Shown here: piece after piece, positions 1 to 8,786 of the stretch
Numbering within the stretch: position 1 is the first letter of the stretch
Layout of the letters: every line of letters starts with the position of its first letter
NCBI GenBank assembly: GCA_017984755.1
Contig: JAGNYW010000015.1
Span: 1 to 64,000 of the forward strand
Direction of reading: 5' to 3'
Length of the DNA: 64,000 bases
From: Methyloversatilis sp.
GTDB lineage: Bacteria; Pseudomonadota; Gammaproteobacteria; Burkholderiales; Rhodocyclaceae
Made by a program: the position numbers and the translations under genes
Notes under the pieces: model-generated
What the model was told of the DNA's origin: nothing
The model's database searches: none
Seen by the model: only the letters and a program-made list of their open reading frames with translations

Positions 1-86
1 ATCGCACGCGATTCCGGACGTTCGTGCATTGCAGACGCCCGCACTGACCGGGAACAAGAAATCACAACATCACGAGGAGGAGCACC

Positions 87-1214
87 ATGTCTGAACAGAA
101 CACGCCGCAAGCCGGACGCCGAAGCTTTCTGGCCAAGGCCGCCGGTACCGCCGCCGGTACCGCCGCCGTAGCATTCCCGAGCATTTCGGTCGCCCAGTCG
201 CCGATCACGCTGCGCTTCCAGTCGACCTGGCCGTCGAAGGACATCTTCCACGAGTTCGCACAGGACTACGCGAAACTGGTCAACGAGATGTCCGGCGGAC
301 GCCTGAAGATCGAGGTGCTGCCGGCCGGATCGGTGGTCAAGGCCTTCGACCTGCTCGACGCGGTCAACAAGGGCACGCTCGACGGCGGCCATGGCGTGAT
401 CGCCTACTGGTATGGCAAGAATTCCGCACTGGCATTGTGGGGATCCGGTCCGGCTTTCGGCATGGACGCCAACATGGTGCTGGCCTGGCACGAATTCGGC
501 GGTGGCAAGGCGCTGCTGAACGAAATCTACAAGAGCCTGAACATGGACGTCGTGTCCTACATGTACGGCCCGATGCCGACGCAGCCGCTGGGCTGGTTCA
601 AGAAGCCGGTGTCCAAGGCGGAAGACATGAAGGGCCTCAAGTTCCGTACCGTCGGTCTGTCGATCGACGTGTTCACAGACATGGGTGTATCGGTCAATGC
701 GCTGCCGGGCGGCGAAATCGTGCCGGCCATGGACCGCGGCCTGCTCGACGCGGCCGAATTCAACAACGCATCCAGCGACCAGGTGCTCGGCTTCCCCGAC
801 GTGGCCAAGGTATGCATGCTGCAGAGCTTCCACCAGGCATCTGAACAATTCGAGATCCTGTTCAACAAGAAGCGCCTCGATGCGCTGTCGCCCGACCTGC
901 GCGCCATCATCGCGTCGGCCGTGCCGGCCGCCTCGGCCGAGATGTCGTGGAAGGCGATCGACCGCTATTCCACTGCCTACATGGAGATGCGCGACAAGCA
1001 GGGCGTGAAGTTCTACAAGACGCCGGACCCGATCCTGAAGGCTCAGCTGGCGGCGTGGGACAAGGTGACGGAGAAGAAGGCCGCCGAAAACCCGCTGTTC
1101 GCGAAGGTACTGGAATCGCAGCGCGCGTTCGCGAAGCGCGCCGCTGCATGGCAGAACGACACCACCGTCAATTTCCGCATGGCTTACGACCACTTCTTCT
1201 CGAAGAAGGGCTGA
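87..1214 (+). CDS. dctP: TRAP transporter substrate-binding protein (DctP/FcbT1-like)
   Basis: Periplasmic solute receptor of a TRAP transporter, 375 aa, of the kind annotated as mannitol/chloroaromatic-type; real ligands in this group are usually carboxylates. The N-terminus carries a twin-arginine signal (R11-R12, RRSFLAK, then an Ala/Gly-rich hydrophobic stretch), so export is probably by Tat. The body has the DctP fold signatures, including the FRTVG segment whose Arg normally holds the ligand carboxylate. An AGGAGGA Shine-Dalgarno lies just upstream of the ATG. The signal region contains a perfect 12-bp direct duplication (138-149 and 150-161). It is followed by a terminator-like hairpin and then the two permease genes, so the receptor is probably made in excess over the permease. 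The ligand is not evident from sequence. Confidence 0.93.
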   Translation: MSEQNTPQAGRRSFLAKAAGTAAGTAAVAFPSISVAQSPITLRFQSTWPSKDIFHEFAQDYAKLVNEMSGGRLKIEVLPAGSVVKAFDLLDAVNKGTLDGGHGVIAYWYGKNSALALWGSGPAFGMDANMVLAWHEFGGGKALLNEIYKSLNMDVVSYMYGPMPTQPLGWFKKPVSKAEDMKGLKFRTVGLSIDVFTDMGVSVNALPGGEIVPAMDRGLLDAAEFNNASSDQVLGFPDVAKVCMLQSFHQASEQFEILFNKKRLDALSPDLRAIIASAVPAASAEMSWKAIDRYSTAYMEMRDKQGVKFYKTPDPILKAQLAAWDKVTEKKAAENPLFAKVLESQRAFAKRAAAWQNDTTVNFRMAYDHFFSKKG

Positions 1215-1237
1215 AGCAGCAACGGGCAGTGACGGAA

Positions 1238-1271
1238 CCGGCGCCCGGGCAAGCGGGCGCCGGTTTTTTTT
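1238..1271 (+). terminator. Intrinsic terminator/attenuator after dctP
   Basis: A GC-rich stem, CCGGCGCCCG pairing with CGGGCGCCGG around a short GCAAG-type loop, is followed by eight T residues. It lies between the receptor gene and dctQ, a typical place for partial termination that lets the receptor outnumber the membrane subunits. Confidence 0.85.
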
Positions 1272-1314
1272 CCTGGCGGGTGACCTGTGGCCCCGCCTGC
1301 ATCCGGGACACGTC

Positions 1315-1917
1315 ATGCAAAATCTTCTGCTGCGCATAGACCGCTTCAATACGCTGGTCGGACACGGTTTCGCATGGACCGTGGTGCTGCTCACGCTGCT
1401 CATCACGTACGAGGTCTTTTCGCGCTACGTGCTGAATTCGCCCCACGCCTGGGTGTTCGACGCAACCTACATGCTGTACGGTACCCTGTTCATGATGGCG
1501 GGTGCCTACACGCTGGCCACCGGCGGACATGTCCGCGGCGACGTGCTGTACGGCTTCTTCAGGCCGCGCACTCAGGCCACGCTCGATCTCATCCTGTACT
1601 TCGTCTTCTTCATCCCGGGCGTGCTTGCGCTGTGCTGGGCCGGCTGGGATTTCGCCTCGGAATCCTGGGTGATCAACGAGCATTCGTCGGTGTCGGCCGA
1701 CGGCCCGCCGATCTATCCGTTCAAGGCCATCATTCCGCTGGCCGGCGGCGTGCTGATGCTGCAGGGCGTGGTGGAAATCCTGCGCTGCATCGTCTGCATC
1801 CAGCAAGGCCAGTGGCCCTCGCGCACCCATGACGTGGAAGAGGTAGACGTCGAAAAGCTGCGCCACATGGTGCATGCCGACCTGCCGGAAGGCGACGCTG
1901 CGGGGAGCACAAAATGA
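1315..1917 (+). CDS. dctQ: TRAP transporter small permease subunit (DctQ/FcbT2-like)
   Basis: Small membrane subunit, 200 aa, with four predicted hydrophobic segments (about residues 15-35, 50-70, 90-110, 135-155), the pattern of DctQ proteins. It associates with the large permease and the periplasmic receptor to drive sodium-coupled uptake. The segment around TGGHVRGDV is typical of the family. The last four bases overlap the start of dctM (ATGA), which implies translational coupling. It sits between the receptor terminator and dctM; the ribosome binding site is weak. Confidence 0.9.
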   Translation: MQNLLLRIDRFNTLVGHGFAWTVVLLTLLITYEVFSRYVLNSPHAWVFDATYMLYGTLFMMAGAYTLATGGHVRGDVLYGFFRPRTQATLDLILYFVFFIPGVLALCWAGWDFASESWVINEHSSVSADGPPIYPFKAIIPLAGGVLMLQGVVEILRCIVCIQQGQWPSRTHDVEEVDVEKLRHMVHADLPEGDAAGSTK

Positions 1918-3902
1918 GAAAGGAACTCCGCTTCGGCTTCGGCCTGATGGCGATCATCATCGTGGCCACTGCCATCCTGATGCCGGCACCGTCGGAATGG
2001 ACCACAGGACATCTCGGCCTGCTGATGCTGGCGCTGGTCGTGGTGGCCATCATGCTCGGCTTTCCGACCGCCTTCACGCTGATGGGCATGGGCGTGCTGT
2101 TCGCCTGGCTGGCCTACCGTTCGCAGAACCCGGACATCGCCACGCAGCAGACGCTCGACCTCATGGTGCAGCGCGCGTTTTCGGTCATGACGAACGACGT
2201 GCTCATTTCGATTCCCCTGTTCGTGTTCATGGGCTATCTGGTCGAGCGTGCCAACCTGATCGAGCAGCTGTTCAAGAGCCTGCACCTGGCCATGGCACGG
2301 TTGCCGGGATCACTGGCCATCGCCACGCTGGTGACCTGCGCCATCTTCGCCACGGCAACGGGCATCGTCGGTGCGGTGGTCACGCTGATGGGCCTGCTGG
2401 CACTGCCGGCCATGCTGCGCGCCGGCTACGACGTACGTCTTTCGGCCGGGGTCATCACGGCGGGCGGCTGTCTGGGCATCCTGATCCCGCCGTCGGTCAT
2501 GCTCATCGTCTATGGCGCGACCGCCGGCGTGTCGGTGGTGAAGCTCTACGCGGGCGCCTTCTTCCCCGGCCTGATGCTGGCCGGCCTGTACATGCTGTAC
2601 GTCATCGTCGTGGCCAAGCTGCGCCCGGACTGGGCGCCGCCACTGCCCGATGCGGAACGCCAGGTGCCGCTGACGCCAGCCATCCGGGAAGTTGCGAAGC
2701 AGCACGGCACGCGCGCGCTGACGTCCCTTTTCAGCGCGCTCAAGGGGCCGCGCAATGCGGCCGTGCCGATGCGCACGCTGCTGACGCAACTGGGCATCAC
2801 GCTGCTGCCGCTGATCGCCGTGACGATCGCCCTGTTCGCCGTGCATGGTTCGCTGACCGCGCAGGCGCCGATCGAGGATGAGGTGCCAGCCGGTCTCGAG
2901 TCATTCGGCGGCGGCAACTCGTCGTCCCTGAATGAACCGCCCGCCGAGGGGGGGCTGGCCGAGCCGCCGTCCGAAGGCGGGCTGAGCGAACCGCCGATGG
3001 AAGCCGGCGTGTCCGAACCACCGCAGGAGGCGGGACTGTCCGAGCCGCCCGGTGCAGCGCCGGTCACGGCGGCAGCGGCCACGACACCGTCGCTGGCCGA
3101 ACCCGCGTCGGCAGTGGCGGCCGAAGAAGCTGCGCCGGCCGGGGCACGTACTGCACCGAACAGCTTCTGGATCGCCTGCGCGGTGTGCGCAGCACTGCTG
3201 ATCGCGTTCTACGCCATCCTCAGTTTCGAGCGGCTGGAAATCTTCAAGATGCTCCTGTCGTCCTTCTTCCCGCTGGCCGTGCTCATCCTGTCCGTGCTGG
3301 GCACCATCGTGTTCGGTCTGGCCACGCCGACCGAAGCTGCGGCGATCGGCGCATTCGGCGGCGCCCTGCTGGCGGCCGCCTACGGCCGGCTCAATTTCGG
3401 CGTGATCAAGGAGTCGGTCTTCCTGACGGCCAAGACATCGGCCATGGTTTGCTGGCTGTTCGTGGGCAGCGCCATCTTTTCGGCGGCCTTCGCGCTGCTG
3501 GGCGGGCAGGAGCTGGTCGAGAAGTTCGTGCTGGACATGGATCTGACGCCCATCCAGTTCATGATCCTGGCTCAGTGCATCATCTTCATTCTGGGCTGGC
3601 CGCTGGAATGGACGGAAATCATCGTCATCTTCATGCCGATCTTCATTCCGCTGCTGGCGCACTTCAACATCGACCCGCTGTTCTTCGGTCTGCTCGTCGC
3701 AATCAATCTACAGACCGCCTTCCTGTCGCCACCGGTGGCAATGTCGGCCTTCTACCTCAAGGGCGTGGCGCCGTCGCATGTGACGCTGAACCAGATCTTC
3801 TCCGGCATGTTGCCTTTCATGGGCATCCAGATCGTCATGCTGATCCTGCTCTACATGTTCCCGGGCATCGGAATGTGGCTACCCAACTATCTCTACAACT
3901 GA
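1914..3902 (+). CDS. dctM: TRAP transporter large permease (DctM) with a repeat-bearing insert
   Basis: Large permease subunit, 662 aa, which performs the ion-coupled transport. The N-terminal half (to about residue 245) and C-terminal part (from about residue 440) match DctM, including GGCLGILIPPSVMLIVYG and the ATPTEAAAIGAFG segment. DctM proteins are usually nearer 425-450 aa; the extra length is a central insert of roughly 180 residues made of two additional hydrophobic stretches (about 285-310 and 425-440) around a Pro/Glu/Ala-rich linker that holds nonapeptide repeats. Longer large permeases are known in the mannitol/chloroaromatic group, but the repeat tract here is distinctive. It overlaps dctQ by 4 bp. 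Confidence 0.92.
   Translation: MRKELRFGFGLMAIIIVATAILMPAPSEWTTGHLGLLMLALVVVAIMLGFPTAFTLMGMGVLFAWLAYRSQNPDIATQQTLDLMVQRAFSVMTNDVLISIPLFVFMGYLVERANLIEQLFKSLHLAMARLPGSLAIATLVTCAIFATATGIVGAVVTLMGLLALPAMLRAGYDVRLSAGVITAGGCLGILIPPSVMLIVYGATAGVSVVKLYAGAFFPGLMLAGLYMLYVIVVAKLRPDWAPPLPDAERQVPLTPAIREVAKQHGTRALTSLFSALKGPRNAAVPMRTLLTQLGITLLPLIAVTIALFAVHGSLTAQAPIEDEVPAGLESFGGGNSSSLNEPPAEGGLAEPPSEGGLSEPPMEAGVSEPPQEAGLSEPPGAAPVTAAAATTPSLAEPASAVAAEEAAPAGARTAPNSFWIACAVCAALLIAFYAILSFERLEIFKMLLSSFFPLAVLILSVLGTIVFGLATPTEAAAIGAFGGALLAAAYGRLNFGVIKESVFLTAKTSAMVCWLFVGSAIFSAAFALLGGQELVEKFVLDMDLTPIQFMILAQCIIFILGWPLEWTEIIVIFMPIFIPLLAHFNIDPLFFGLLVAINLQTAFLSPPVAMSAFYLKGVAPSHVTLNQIFSGMLPFMGIQIVMLILLYMFPGIGMWLPNYLYN
2931..3053 (+). 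repeat. Nonapeptide-encoding 27-bp tandem repeats inside dctM
   Basis: Residues 340-380 of the permease consist of four nine-residue units of the form [N/A/S]-E-P-P-x-E-[G/A]-G-[L/V], plus a partial fifth unit SEPPG. The DNA units are 27 bp and diverged, so this is a protein-level repeat in an extramembrane linker. The unit length keeps the reading frame if copies are gained or lost. Confidence 0.85.
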
Positions 3903-3923
3903 CCCGAACGCACCTCATGAATG

Positions 3924-3952
3924 CGGCGGTGCTTCGGCACCGCCGTTTTTTT
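3924..3952 (+). terminator. Intrinsic terminator of the TRAP operon
   Basis: A nine-base-pair stem, CGGCGGTGC with GCACCGCCG, closes a UUCG tetraloop and is followed by seven T residues. It lies just after the dctM stop codon and before the MFS gene, which argues that the MFS start is downstream of it at 3978. Confidence 0.9.
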
Positions 3953-3977
3953 GCGGTGCACAGTTATAGTGCCGCCC

Positions 3978-5276
3978 ATGCTTTCCGATGATCAGGACCG
4001 TCTGCTGACCCGTCTGCGCTGGACCGCGTTCGCGCTGCTTGCCTGCGCCTACGTGCTGGTGTTCTTCCACCGGACGGCACCCGCCGCCATCGCCGGCGAG
4101 CTGACGCGCGACTTCGCGGTCGGCCCGGCGTCGCTCGGCATCCTGGCGGCCAGCTACTTCTGGATCTACACGCTGATGCAGATTCCGACCGGCGTGCTGG
4201 TCGACACGCTGGGGCCGCGACGCATCGTGGCGCTCGGTGGCGTCATCGCAGGCATCGGTTCCATCCTCTTCGCGCAGGCCGACACGCTCGGCATGGCGGT
4301 GGCCGGACGCACGCTGGTCGGGCTCGGCGTGTCCTTTCCGTTCATTGCGATACTCAAGATCAACGCCGCCTGGTTCCCGGAACACAAGTTCGCCACGATG
4401 AGCGGCCTCACCATGTTCATCGGCAATCTCGGCGCCGCCGTCGCGGCGACGCCGCTGGCCTGGGTGGTCGGCGTGGTGTCCTGGCGCAGCGTTTTCGTCT
4501 TTCTCGGCGTGCTTTCCATCGCACTGGCCGCGTTGAGCTGGCTGCGCGTGCGCGACCGGCCCGAAGACGCCGGTCTGCCGACACAGCGGGAAATGTCTGG
4601 CAAGCCGGCTCACGCGCCGCTGGCCGATGACTGGCGCGCCGGTCTGCGCCGCGTGGCGCGCAACCGCGCCACCTGGCCCGGACTGTTCGTGAATCTGGGC
4701 ATCGCCGGCAGCTTCTTTTCCTTCGCCGGCCTGTGGGGCGTGCCCTACCTGATGCACGCCCACGGCATGGACCGCGCCCTGGCGGCCCAGCACGCAACCC
4801 TGATGCTGGTGGTGTTTGCCTTCAGCTGCCTGTTCATCGGCCGCCTGTCCGACGCGCTGCGGCAACGCAGGAAGGTGATGCTGGCGTTCGGCAGCGCCTA
4901 TCTTCTGTGCTGGCTGCCGCTCGTGCTGGGCATCACGCTGACACCGGCCACGGGCTATCTGCTGTTCGCGCTGATCGGCCTGACGGCGTCGGCCTTCACG
5001 CTGAGCTGGGCCTGCGCCAAGGAAGTGAATCCGCCGGCGCTGTCCGGCATGGCCACGAGCGTGGTCAACACCGGCTGCTTCCTCGGTGCGGCGATCCAGC
5101 AGCCGCTGGTCGGGTGGGTCATCGAACACATCATGGGCGGCACGGCCCAGCCCTCCGCCGAGGCGATGAACACGGGCATGTGGGTGTTCGCCGGTGCTGC
5201 GGTGGTCGGCCTGATCGGCGCGGCATTCGTGGTCGAGACACACGGGCGCAATGTCAGCGACGAGGCGCACGCGTGA
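3978..5276 (+). CDS. MFS family permease
   Basis: Major facilitator superfamily transporter, 432 aa, with twelve predicted hydrophobic segments. The N-terminal region (VFFHRTAPAAIAGELTRDF) resembles MFS permeases for organic anions. The reading frame is open from 3921, but that stretch lies inside the terminator hairpin; the ATG at 3978 (MLSDDQ) is the sensible start. The stop overlaps the GTG start of the next permease by 4 bp. The substrate cannot be read from the sequence; context of other carboxylate carriers is suggestive only. Confidence 0.85.
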   Translation: MLSDDQDRLLTRLRWTAFALLACAYVLVFFHRTAPAAIAGELTRDFAVGPASLGILAASYFWIYTLMQIPTGVLVDTLGPRRIVALGGVIAGIGSILFAQADTLGMAVAGRTLVGLGVSFPFIAILKINAAWFPEHKFATMSGLTMFIGNLGAAVAATPLAWVVGVVSWRSVFVFLGVLSIALAALSWLRVRDRPEDAGLPTQREMSGKPAHAPLADDWRAGLRRVARNRATWPGLFVNLGIAGSFFSFAGLWGVPYLMHAHGMDRALAAQHATLMLVVFAFSCLFIGRLSDALRQRRKVMLAFGSAYLLCWLPLVLGITLTPATGYLLFALIGLTASAFTLSWACAKEVNPPALSGMATSVVNTGCFLGAAIQQPLVGWVIEHIMGGTAQPSAEAMNTGMWVFAGAAVVGLIGAAFVVETHGRNVSDEAHA

Positions 5277-6247
5277 GCGCGGGCGGCACATTGGGCAGCG
5301 AACTGGCGGGGCTCATGGTGCAGGTCATGCTGCCGCTGTCGCTGCTGGTGGCGGCCGGCGGCTGGTGGGCGGCGCGCATGGGCGAAGGCCACGACGCAGA
5401 CCTGCTGCGCGCGCAGCTCAACCGGCTCGTGATGTACCTGTTCTACCCGGCCATCCTGTTCGCGGTCGCAGCGAGCACGCCGATCAGCTTCGAACTGCTG
5501 ACGGTGCCGCTGCTGGTCGGCATCGGCACGCTGGCCAACGGTGCGCTGCTCTATGTGCTGCTGTGGAAGACGCGACTGGGGGCCGGGCTGCACGACACCA
5601 CGCGCGCCACGCTGATGCTCGGCGGCATGTTCGGCAACACCTTCAACGTCGGTGCGCCGGTGCTGGAGTTCTTCTTCGGCGACGGCGCCATGCGCTACGC
5701 CATCTTCAACGACATGTTCATGACCATGCCCATCGTATGGACGCTGGGTGTGTGGATCGCCACGCGGCTGGGCTCGCACGCCGAGGGCGAGCGGCCGGAC
5801 GTGCTGCGAACCGTACTGATGATGCCGCCGATCTGGGCTTTCGCACTCGGCCTGGGCGCCCAGTACAGCGGCCTGGCCTACCCACCGCTGGTCGAAGCCG
5901 CGCGCTTCGTGGGTCAGGCCGCCATTCCGGTCATCGTGTTCGTGCTCGGCATGACCATCCCGTGGCGTCGTCTGGTACCGCGCACCGAAGTGCTGGCCGC
6001 CGCATCAGTCAAGCTGCTGATCGCCCCGCTGCTGATCTGGGGCATCGTTCTGCTGTGGTCGGACGCACCGAGCGAAGCCCAGCGCGCCTCGCTGGTCGAA
6101 TGCGCCACCCCGACCTTCATGACCTCGCTGCTGCTGGCCGAACGCTTCAAGCTCGACGCGCCGATGTCCGCCCTGCTCATCGGCTGGAGCACCCTCTTGT
6201 TCTGGCTGTCCCTGCCTCTTTTGATGGCGCTCGGACTTTTTGGTTGA
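5273..6247 (+). CDS. AEC-family transporter
   Basis: Membrane protein of 324 aa with about ten hydrophobic segments, matching the auxin efflux carrier (AEC) family; the conserved region LMLGGMFGNTFNVGAPVLEFF is typical. Bacterial AEC members transport small carboxylates such as malate or malonate. The chosen start is a GTG at 5273, which overlaps the TGA of the MFS gene (GTGA) and suggests coupling; an ATG at 5315 is an alternative. Two transporters coupled in this way may share a substrate class, which is inference. Confidence 0.82.
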   Translation: MSAGGTLGSELAGLMVQVMLPLSLLVAAGGWWAARMGEGHDADLLRAQLNRLVMYLFYPAILFAVAASTPISFELLTVPLLVGIGTLANGALLYVLLWKTRLGAGLHDTTRATLMLGGMFGNTFNVGAPVLEFFFGDGAMRYAIFNDMFMTMPIVWTLGVWIATRLGSHAEGERPDVLRTVLMMPPIWAFALGLGAQYSGLAYPPLVEAARFVGQAAIPVIVFVLGMTIPWRRLVPRTEVLAAASVKLLIAPLLIWGIVLLWSDAPSEAQRASLVECATPTFMTSLLLAERFKLDAPMSALLIGWSTLLFWLSLPLLMALGLFG

Positions 6248-6256
6248 CCGCAGACG

Positions 6257-6372
6257 CAAGATTCAAGCTGCAAGATGCAAGAAAAACGTCGATGCACCAT
6301 GGCAACGTCTTGTCTTTGATCGTCCGCACAGCCGCTTTCCCCTTGGATCCTGCATCTTGAATCCTGCAACTG
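6257..6372 (+). repeat. Paired inverted heptanucleotide repeats, site A
   Basis: Left arm 6257-6284: four consecutive 7-bp units (CAAGATT, CAAGCTG, CAAGATG, CAAGAAA). Right arm 6352-6372: units GCATCTT, GAATCCT, GCAACTG, which read as the reverse complement of the left-arm theme. The arms flank about 67 bp. A related pair occurs at 47571-47684 and a single arm at 55063-55083, so this is a dispersed repeat family in the genome. The right arm overlaps the likely TTG start of the aldehyde dehydrogenase gene. Confidence 0.75.
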
Positions 6373-7808
6373 CCCTTCTCCGAAACACCAACCTGATCGA
6401 CGGGCAATGGCTCGCGGCCGACGATGGCGCCACGCTTTCCGTGCGCAATCCGGCGACCGGCGAATGGCTGGCGGACGTGCCGCGCTGCGGCGCCGCTGAA
6501 ACCGGGCGGGCGATCGACGCGGCCGCGCGTGCCCTGCCCGGCTGGCGCGACCTGACAGCGAAATCGCGCGCGCGCATCCTGCAGGAGTGGTTTGTGCTGA
6601 TCGTCGCCCGCACCGAAGATCTGGCGGCGCTGATGACGGCCGAGGGCGGCAAGCCACTGAGCGAGGCGAAGGGCGAAGTGGCATACGGTGCATCTTTCGT
6701 CGAATGGTTCGCCGGCGAGGCGGTGCGCGCCGATGGGGAAACCATGCCGTCTCCGGTGGCTGGCAAGCGCCTGCTGACGATCCGGCAGCCGGTCGGCGTC
6801 TGCGCGGCGATCACGCCGTGGAATTTCCCGCTGGCCATGATCACGCGCAAGGTGGCCCCGGCGCTGGCCGCCGGCTGCACCATCGTGGTCAAGCCCTCGG
6901 AAGAAACCCCGCTGACCGCGCTGGCGCTCGGTGCCCTCGCCGAACAGGCAGGACTGCCCGCCGGCGTGCTGAATATCGTGACCGGCAATCCACGGGCCAT
7001 CGGCGATGCGCTGTGCGCCAGTCCGGTCGTGCGCAAGCTGTCCTTCACCGGTTCGACCGCGGTTGGCCGACTGCTGATGGCGCAGTGCGCGCCAACGCTC
7101 AAGCGGCTGTCGCTGGAACTGGGTGGCAACGCCCCTTTCATCGTGTTCGACGACGCCGATCTCGACGCTGCGGTGGAAGGCGCCATCGCCGCCAAGTACC
7201 GCAACAGCGGCCAGACCTGCGTGTGCGCCAACCGCTTCATCGTGCAGTCCGGCATTCACGACGCCTTCACGGCCCGGCTGGCCGACGCGGCCGCAAGGCT
7301 GAAGATGGGCAACGGCCTCCAAACCGGCGTGGAACAAGGGCCGCTGATCAACGCAGCCGCCCTGACCCGGGTCGAGACGCTGGTCGCCGAAGCAGTGTCG
7401 AACGGCGCACGCGTGCTGTGCGGCGGCACCCGTCACGGACTCGGCGGCACCTTCTTCCAGCCGACCGTGCTGTCCGGCGTCACGCCATCGATGCGGGTGG
7501 CGCGGGAGGAAAGTTTCGGCCCGGTTGCACCCGTGCTGCGCTTCGACACCGAAGACGAAGCCATCCGCCTGGCCAACGACACGGAATCCGGTCTCGCCGC
7601 CTATATGTATACGCGCGATGTCGGGCGCTGCTGGCGCGTCACCGAAGCACTCGAATACGGCATGGTCGGCATCAACACCGGGCTGATTTCCAACGAGGTC
7701 GCCCCCTTCGGCGGCATCAAGCAATCAGGCTTCGGACGGGAAGGGTCGAAACACGGCATCGATGACTATCTGGACGTCAGATACCTGTGTTTCGACATCC
7801 ATGCCTGA
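6357..7808 (+). CDS. gabD: NAD(P)-dependent aldehyde dehydrogenase, succinate-semialdehyde dehydrogenase-like
   Basis: Aldehyde dehydrogenase, 483 aa from a TTG start. It oxidises an aldehyde to the acid, most likely succinate semialdehyde or a close analogue such as glutarate semialdehyde. Seen motifs: cofactor-site TPWNFPLAM, FTGSTAVG, catalytic-base Glu in LELGGNAPF (residue 254) and nucleophile Cys in SGQTCVCANRF (residue 288). The TTG at 6357 gives a length and residue numbering that fit GabD, and the residues after it (LLRNTNLIDGQWL) align with the usual N-terminus; no ATG or GTG lies nearer. The frame is open back to 6240, which would add an unlikely Arg/Lys-rich tail made from repeat sequence. 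Exact substrate is uncertain. Confidence 0.88.
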   Translation: MNPATALLRNTNLIDGQWLAADDGATLSVRNPATGEWLADVPRCGAAETGRAIDAAARALPGWRDLTAKSRARILQEWFVLIVARTEDLAALMTAEGGKPLSEAKGEVAYGASFVEWFAGEAVRADGETMPSPVAGKRLLTIRQPVGVCAAITPWNFPLAMITRKVAPALAAGCTIVVKPSEETPLTALALGALAEQAGLPAGVLNIVTGNPRAIGDALCASPVVRKLSFTGSTAVGRLLMAQCAPTLKRLSLELGGNAPFIVFDDADLDAAVEGAIAAKYRNSGQTCVCANRFIVQSGIHDAFTARLADAAARLKMGNGLQTGVEQGPLINAAALTRVETLVAEAVSNGARVLCGGTRHGLGGTFFQPTVLSGVTPSMRVAREESFGPVAPVLRFDTEDEAIRLANDTESGLAAYMYTRDVGRCWRVTEALEYGMVGINTGLISNEVAPFGGIKQSGFGREGSKHGIDDYLDVRYLCFDIHA

Positions 7809-7819
7809 CAGATGCGGTG

Positions 7820-8308
7820 CTAGGTCCCTCGACCGGAAGCAGGCCGAACCGGCGAGTCCGCTCGTGCGTCGAAACGCGGGCGCAGGTCGGCGCCATAGCT
7901 CAGCGCGATCAGCGCGCCGGCCAGCATGAGTTCATTGACGAACAGGTGCTCGAGCGCCGGATAGATGGTGGCGCCGTCCCAGGGCATCGCGCCGCACACC
8001 GCGACGACGGCGAAAAGCGGCCGGGCCCAAGACCTGAACAGCATCAGGCCTGCGGTGGCAATCGATGCGAGCACCAGATAGGCCATGCCGCCGGCACCGA
8101 CCATCCAGCTGACCGCATCCTGTGCCTCGACATGGCCGCGCAGCGGCGGCGGCAGATCGGGCGCAGTGAGCACGTGCGACGTGACGGCGAGCACGACGCA
8201 AAGAAGGTAGAGCGCGATCAGCGCACGGAAAAGTCGCGGCGTCATGGCAAAGGGCCTGTTCGGGTTGGAACGATCAGCAGGACCGCTCGGCGTTGCACGG
8301 GGGTTCAT
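7820..8308 (-). CDS. Small integral membrane protein of unknown function
   Basis: Hypothetical membrane protein, 162 aa, with four predicted hydrophobic segments (about residues 28-45, 70-88, 95-110, 120-140). I do not recognise a family with confidence; the size and topology recall DoxX-like or small four-helix proteins. The start at 8308 overlaps the arfB stop (ATGA), favouring the long form, though an internal ATG at 8245 immediately before the first hydrophobic segment is an alternative. It is probably co-transcribed with arfB. No catalytic motif is visible. Confidence 0.6.
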   Translation of the reverse strand: MNPRATPSGPADRSNPNRPFAMTPRLFRALIALYLLCVVLAVTSHVLTAPDLPPPLRGHVEAQDAVSWMVGAGGMAYLVLASIATAGLMLFRSWARPLFAVVAVCGAMPWDGATIYPALEHLFVNELMLAGALIALSYGADLRPRFDARADSPVRPASGRGT

Positions 8309-8709
8309 TCGAAGCCCGCCTTGCGCCCGGCCTTGATGGTCGAGCGATGCGTCTTGCCGGCCAGCCGCCGCTCGACGGCGCCCCGCCCCGGCCGCGTGGG
8401 ACGCCGCGTCTTCTGTACCGTGGCCGCACCGTCGATCAACTCTTCCAGCCGGCGCAGCGCTTCCATGCGGTTCTTTTCGAGGCTGCGGAAACCCTGCGCC
8501 TTGATGATCACGACACCGTCCTTGCTGATGCGCTGATCGCCGACCGCCAGCAGGCGTGCCTTGAGCTCCGCCGGCAGGGACGAAGAGGAAATATCGAAGC
8601 GCAGATGCACCGCGTTCGACACCTTGTTCACATTCTGTCCGCCTGCGCCCTGGGCACGGATCGCGGTGATGTCGACCTCTTCGGGACGCAGCGTGTAGTG
8701 CAGGTGCAT
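8305..8709 (-). CDS. arfB: Alternative ribosome-rescue factor ArfB (peptidyl-tRNA hydrolase YaeJ)
   Basis: ArfB, 134 aa, hydrolyses peptidyl-tRNA on ribosomes stalled at the 3' end of broken mRNAs. The release-factor-type GGQ motif is at residues 23-25 (GAGGQNVNKV), followed by the conserved SNAVHLRFDI strand, and the C-terminus is rich in Arg and Lys (RRPTRPGRGAVERRL), the tail that enters the empty mRNA channel. Length matches the family (about 140 aa). The stop codon overlaps the start of the membrane protein gene. Confidence 0.93.
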   Translation of the reverse strand: MHLHYTLRPEEVDITAIRAQGAGGQNVNKVSNAVHLRFDISSSSLPAELKARLLAVGDQRISKDGVVIIKAQGFRSLEKNRMEALRRLEELIDGAATVQKTRRPTRPGRGAVERRLAGKTHRSTIKAGRKAGFE

Positions 8710-8786
8710 GGTCTGGGGCGGATGATGTCCGGGACGCGTTCTTGTACCACCGGCTGCCGGCGCGTGCTCAACATTGCGCGCGACCG

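Noticed and set aside
3915-5291. A 458-codon minus-strand frame
   Set aside because: It is antisense to the MFS gene; the composition is His/Arg/Gln-rich and no domain is seen.
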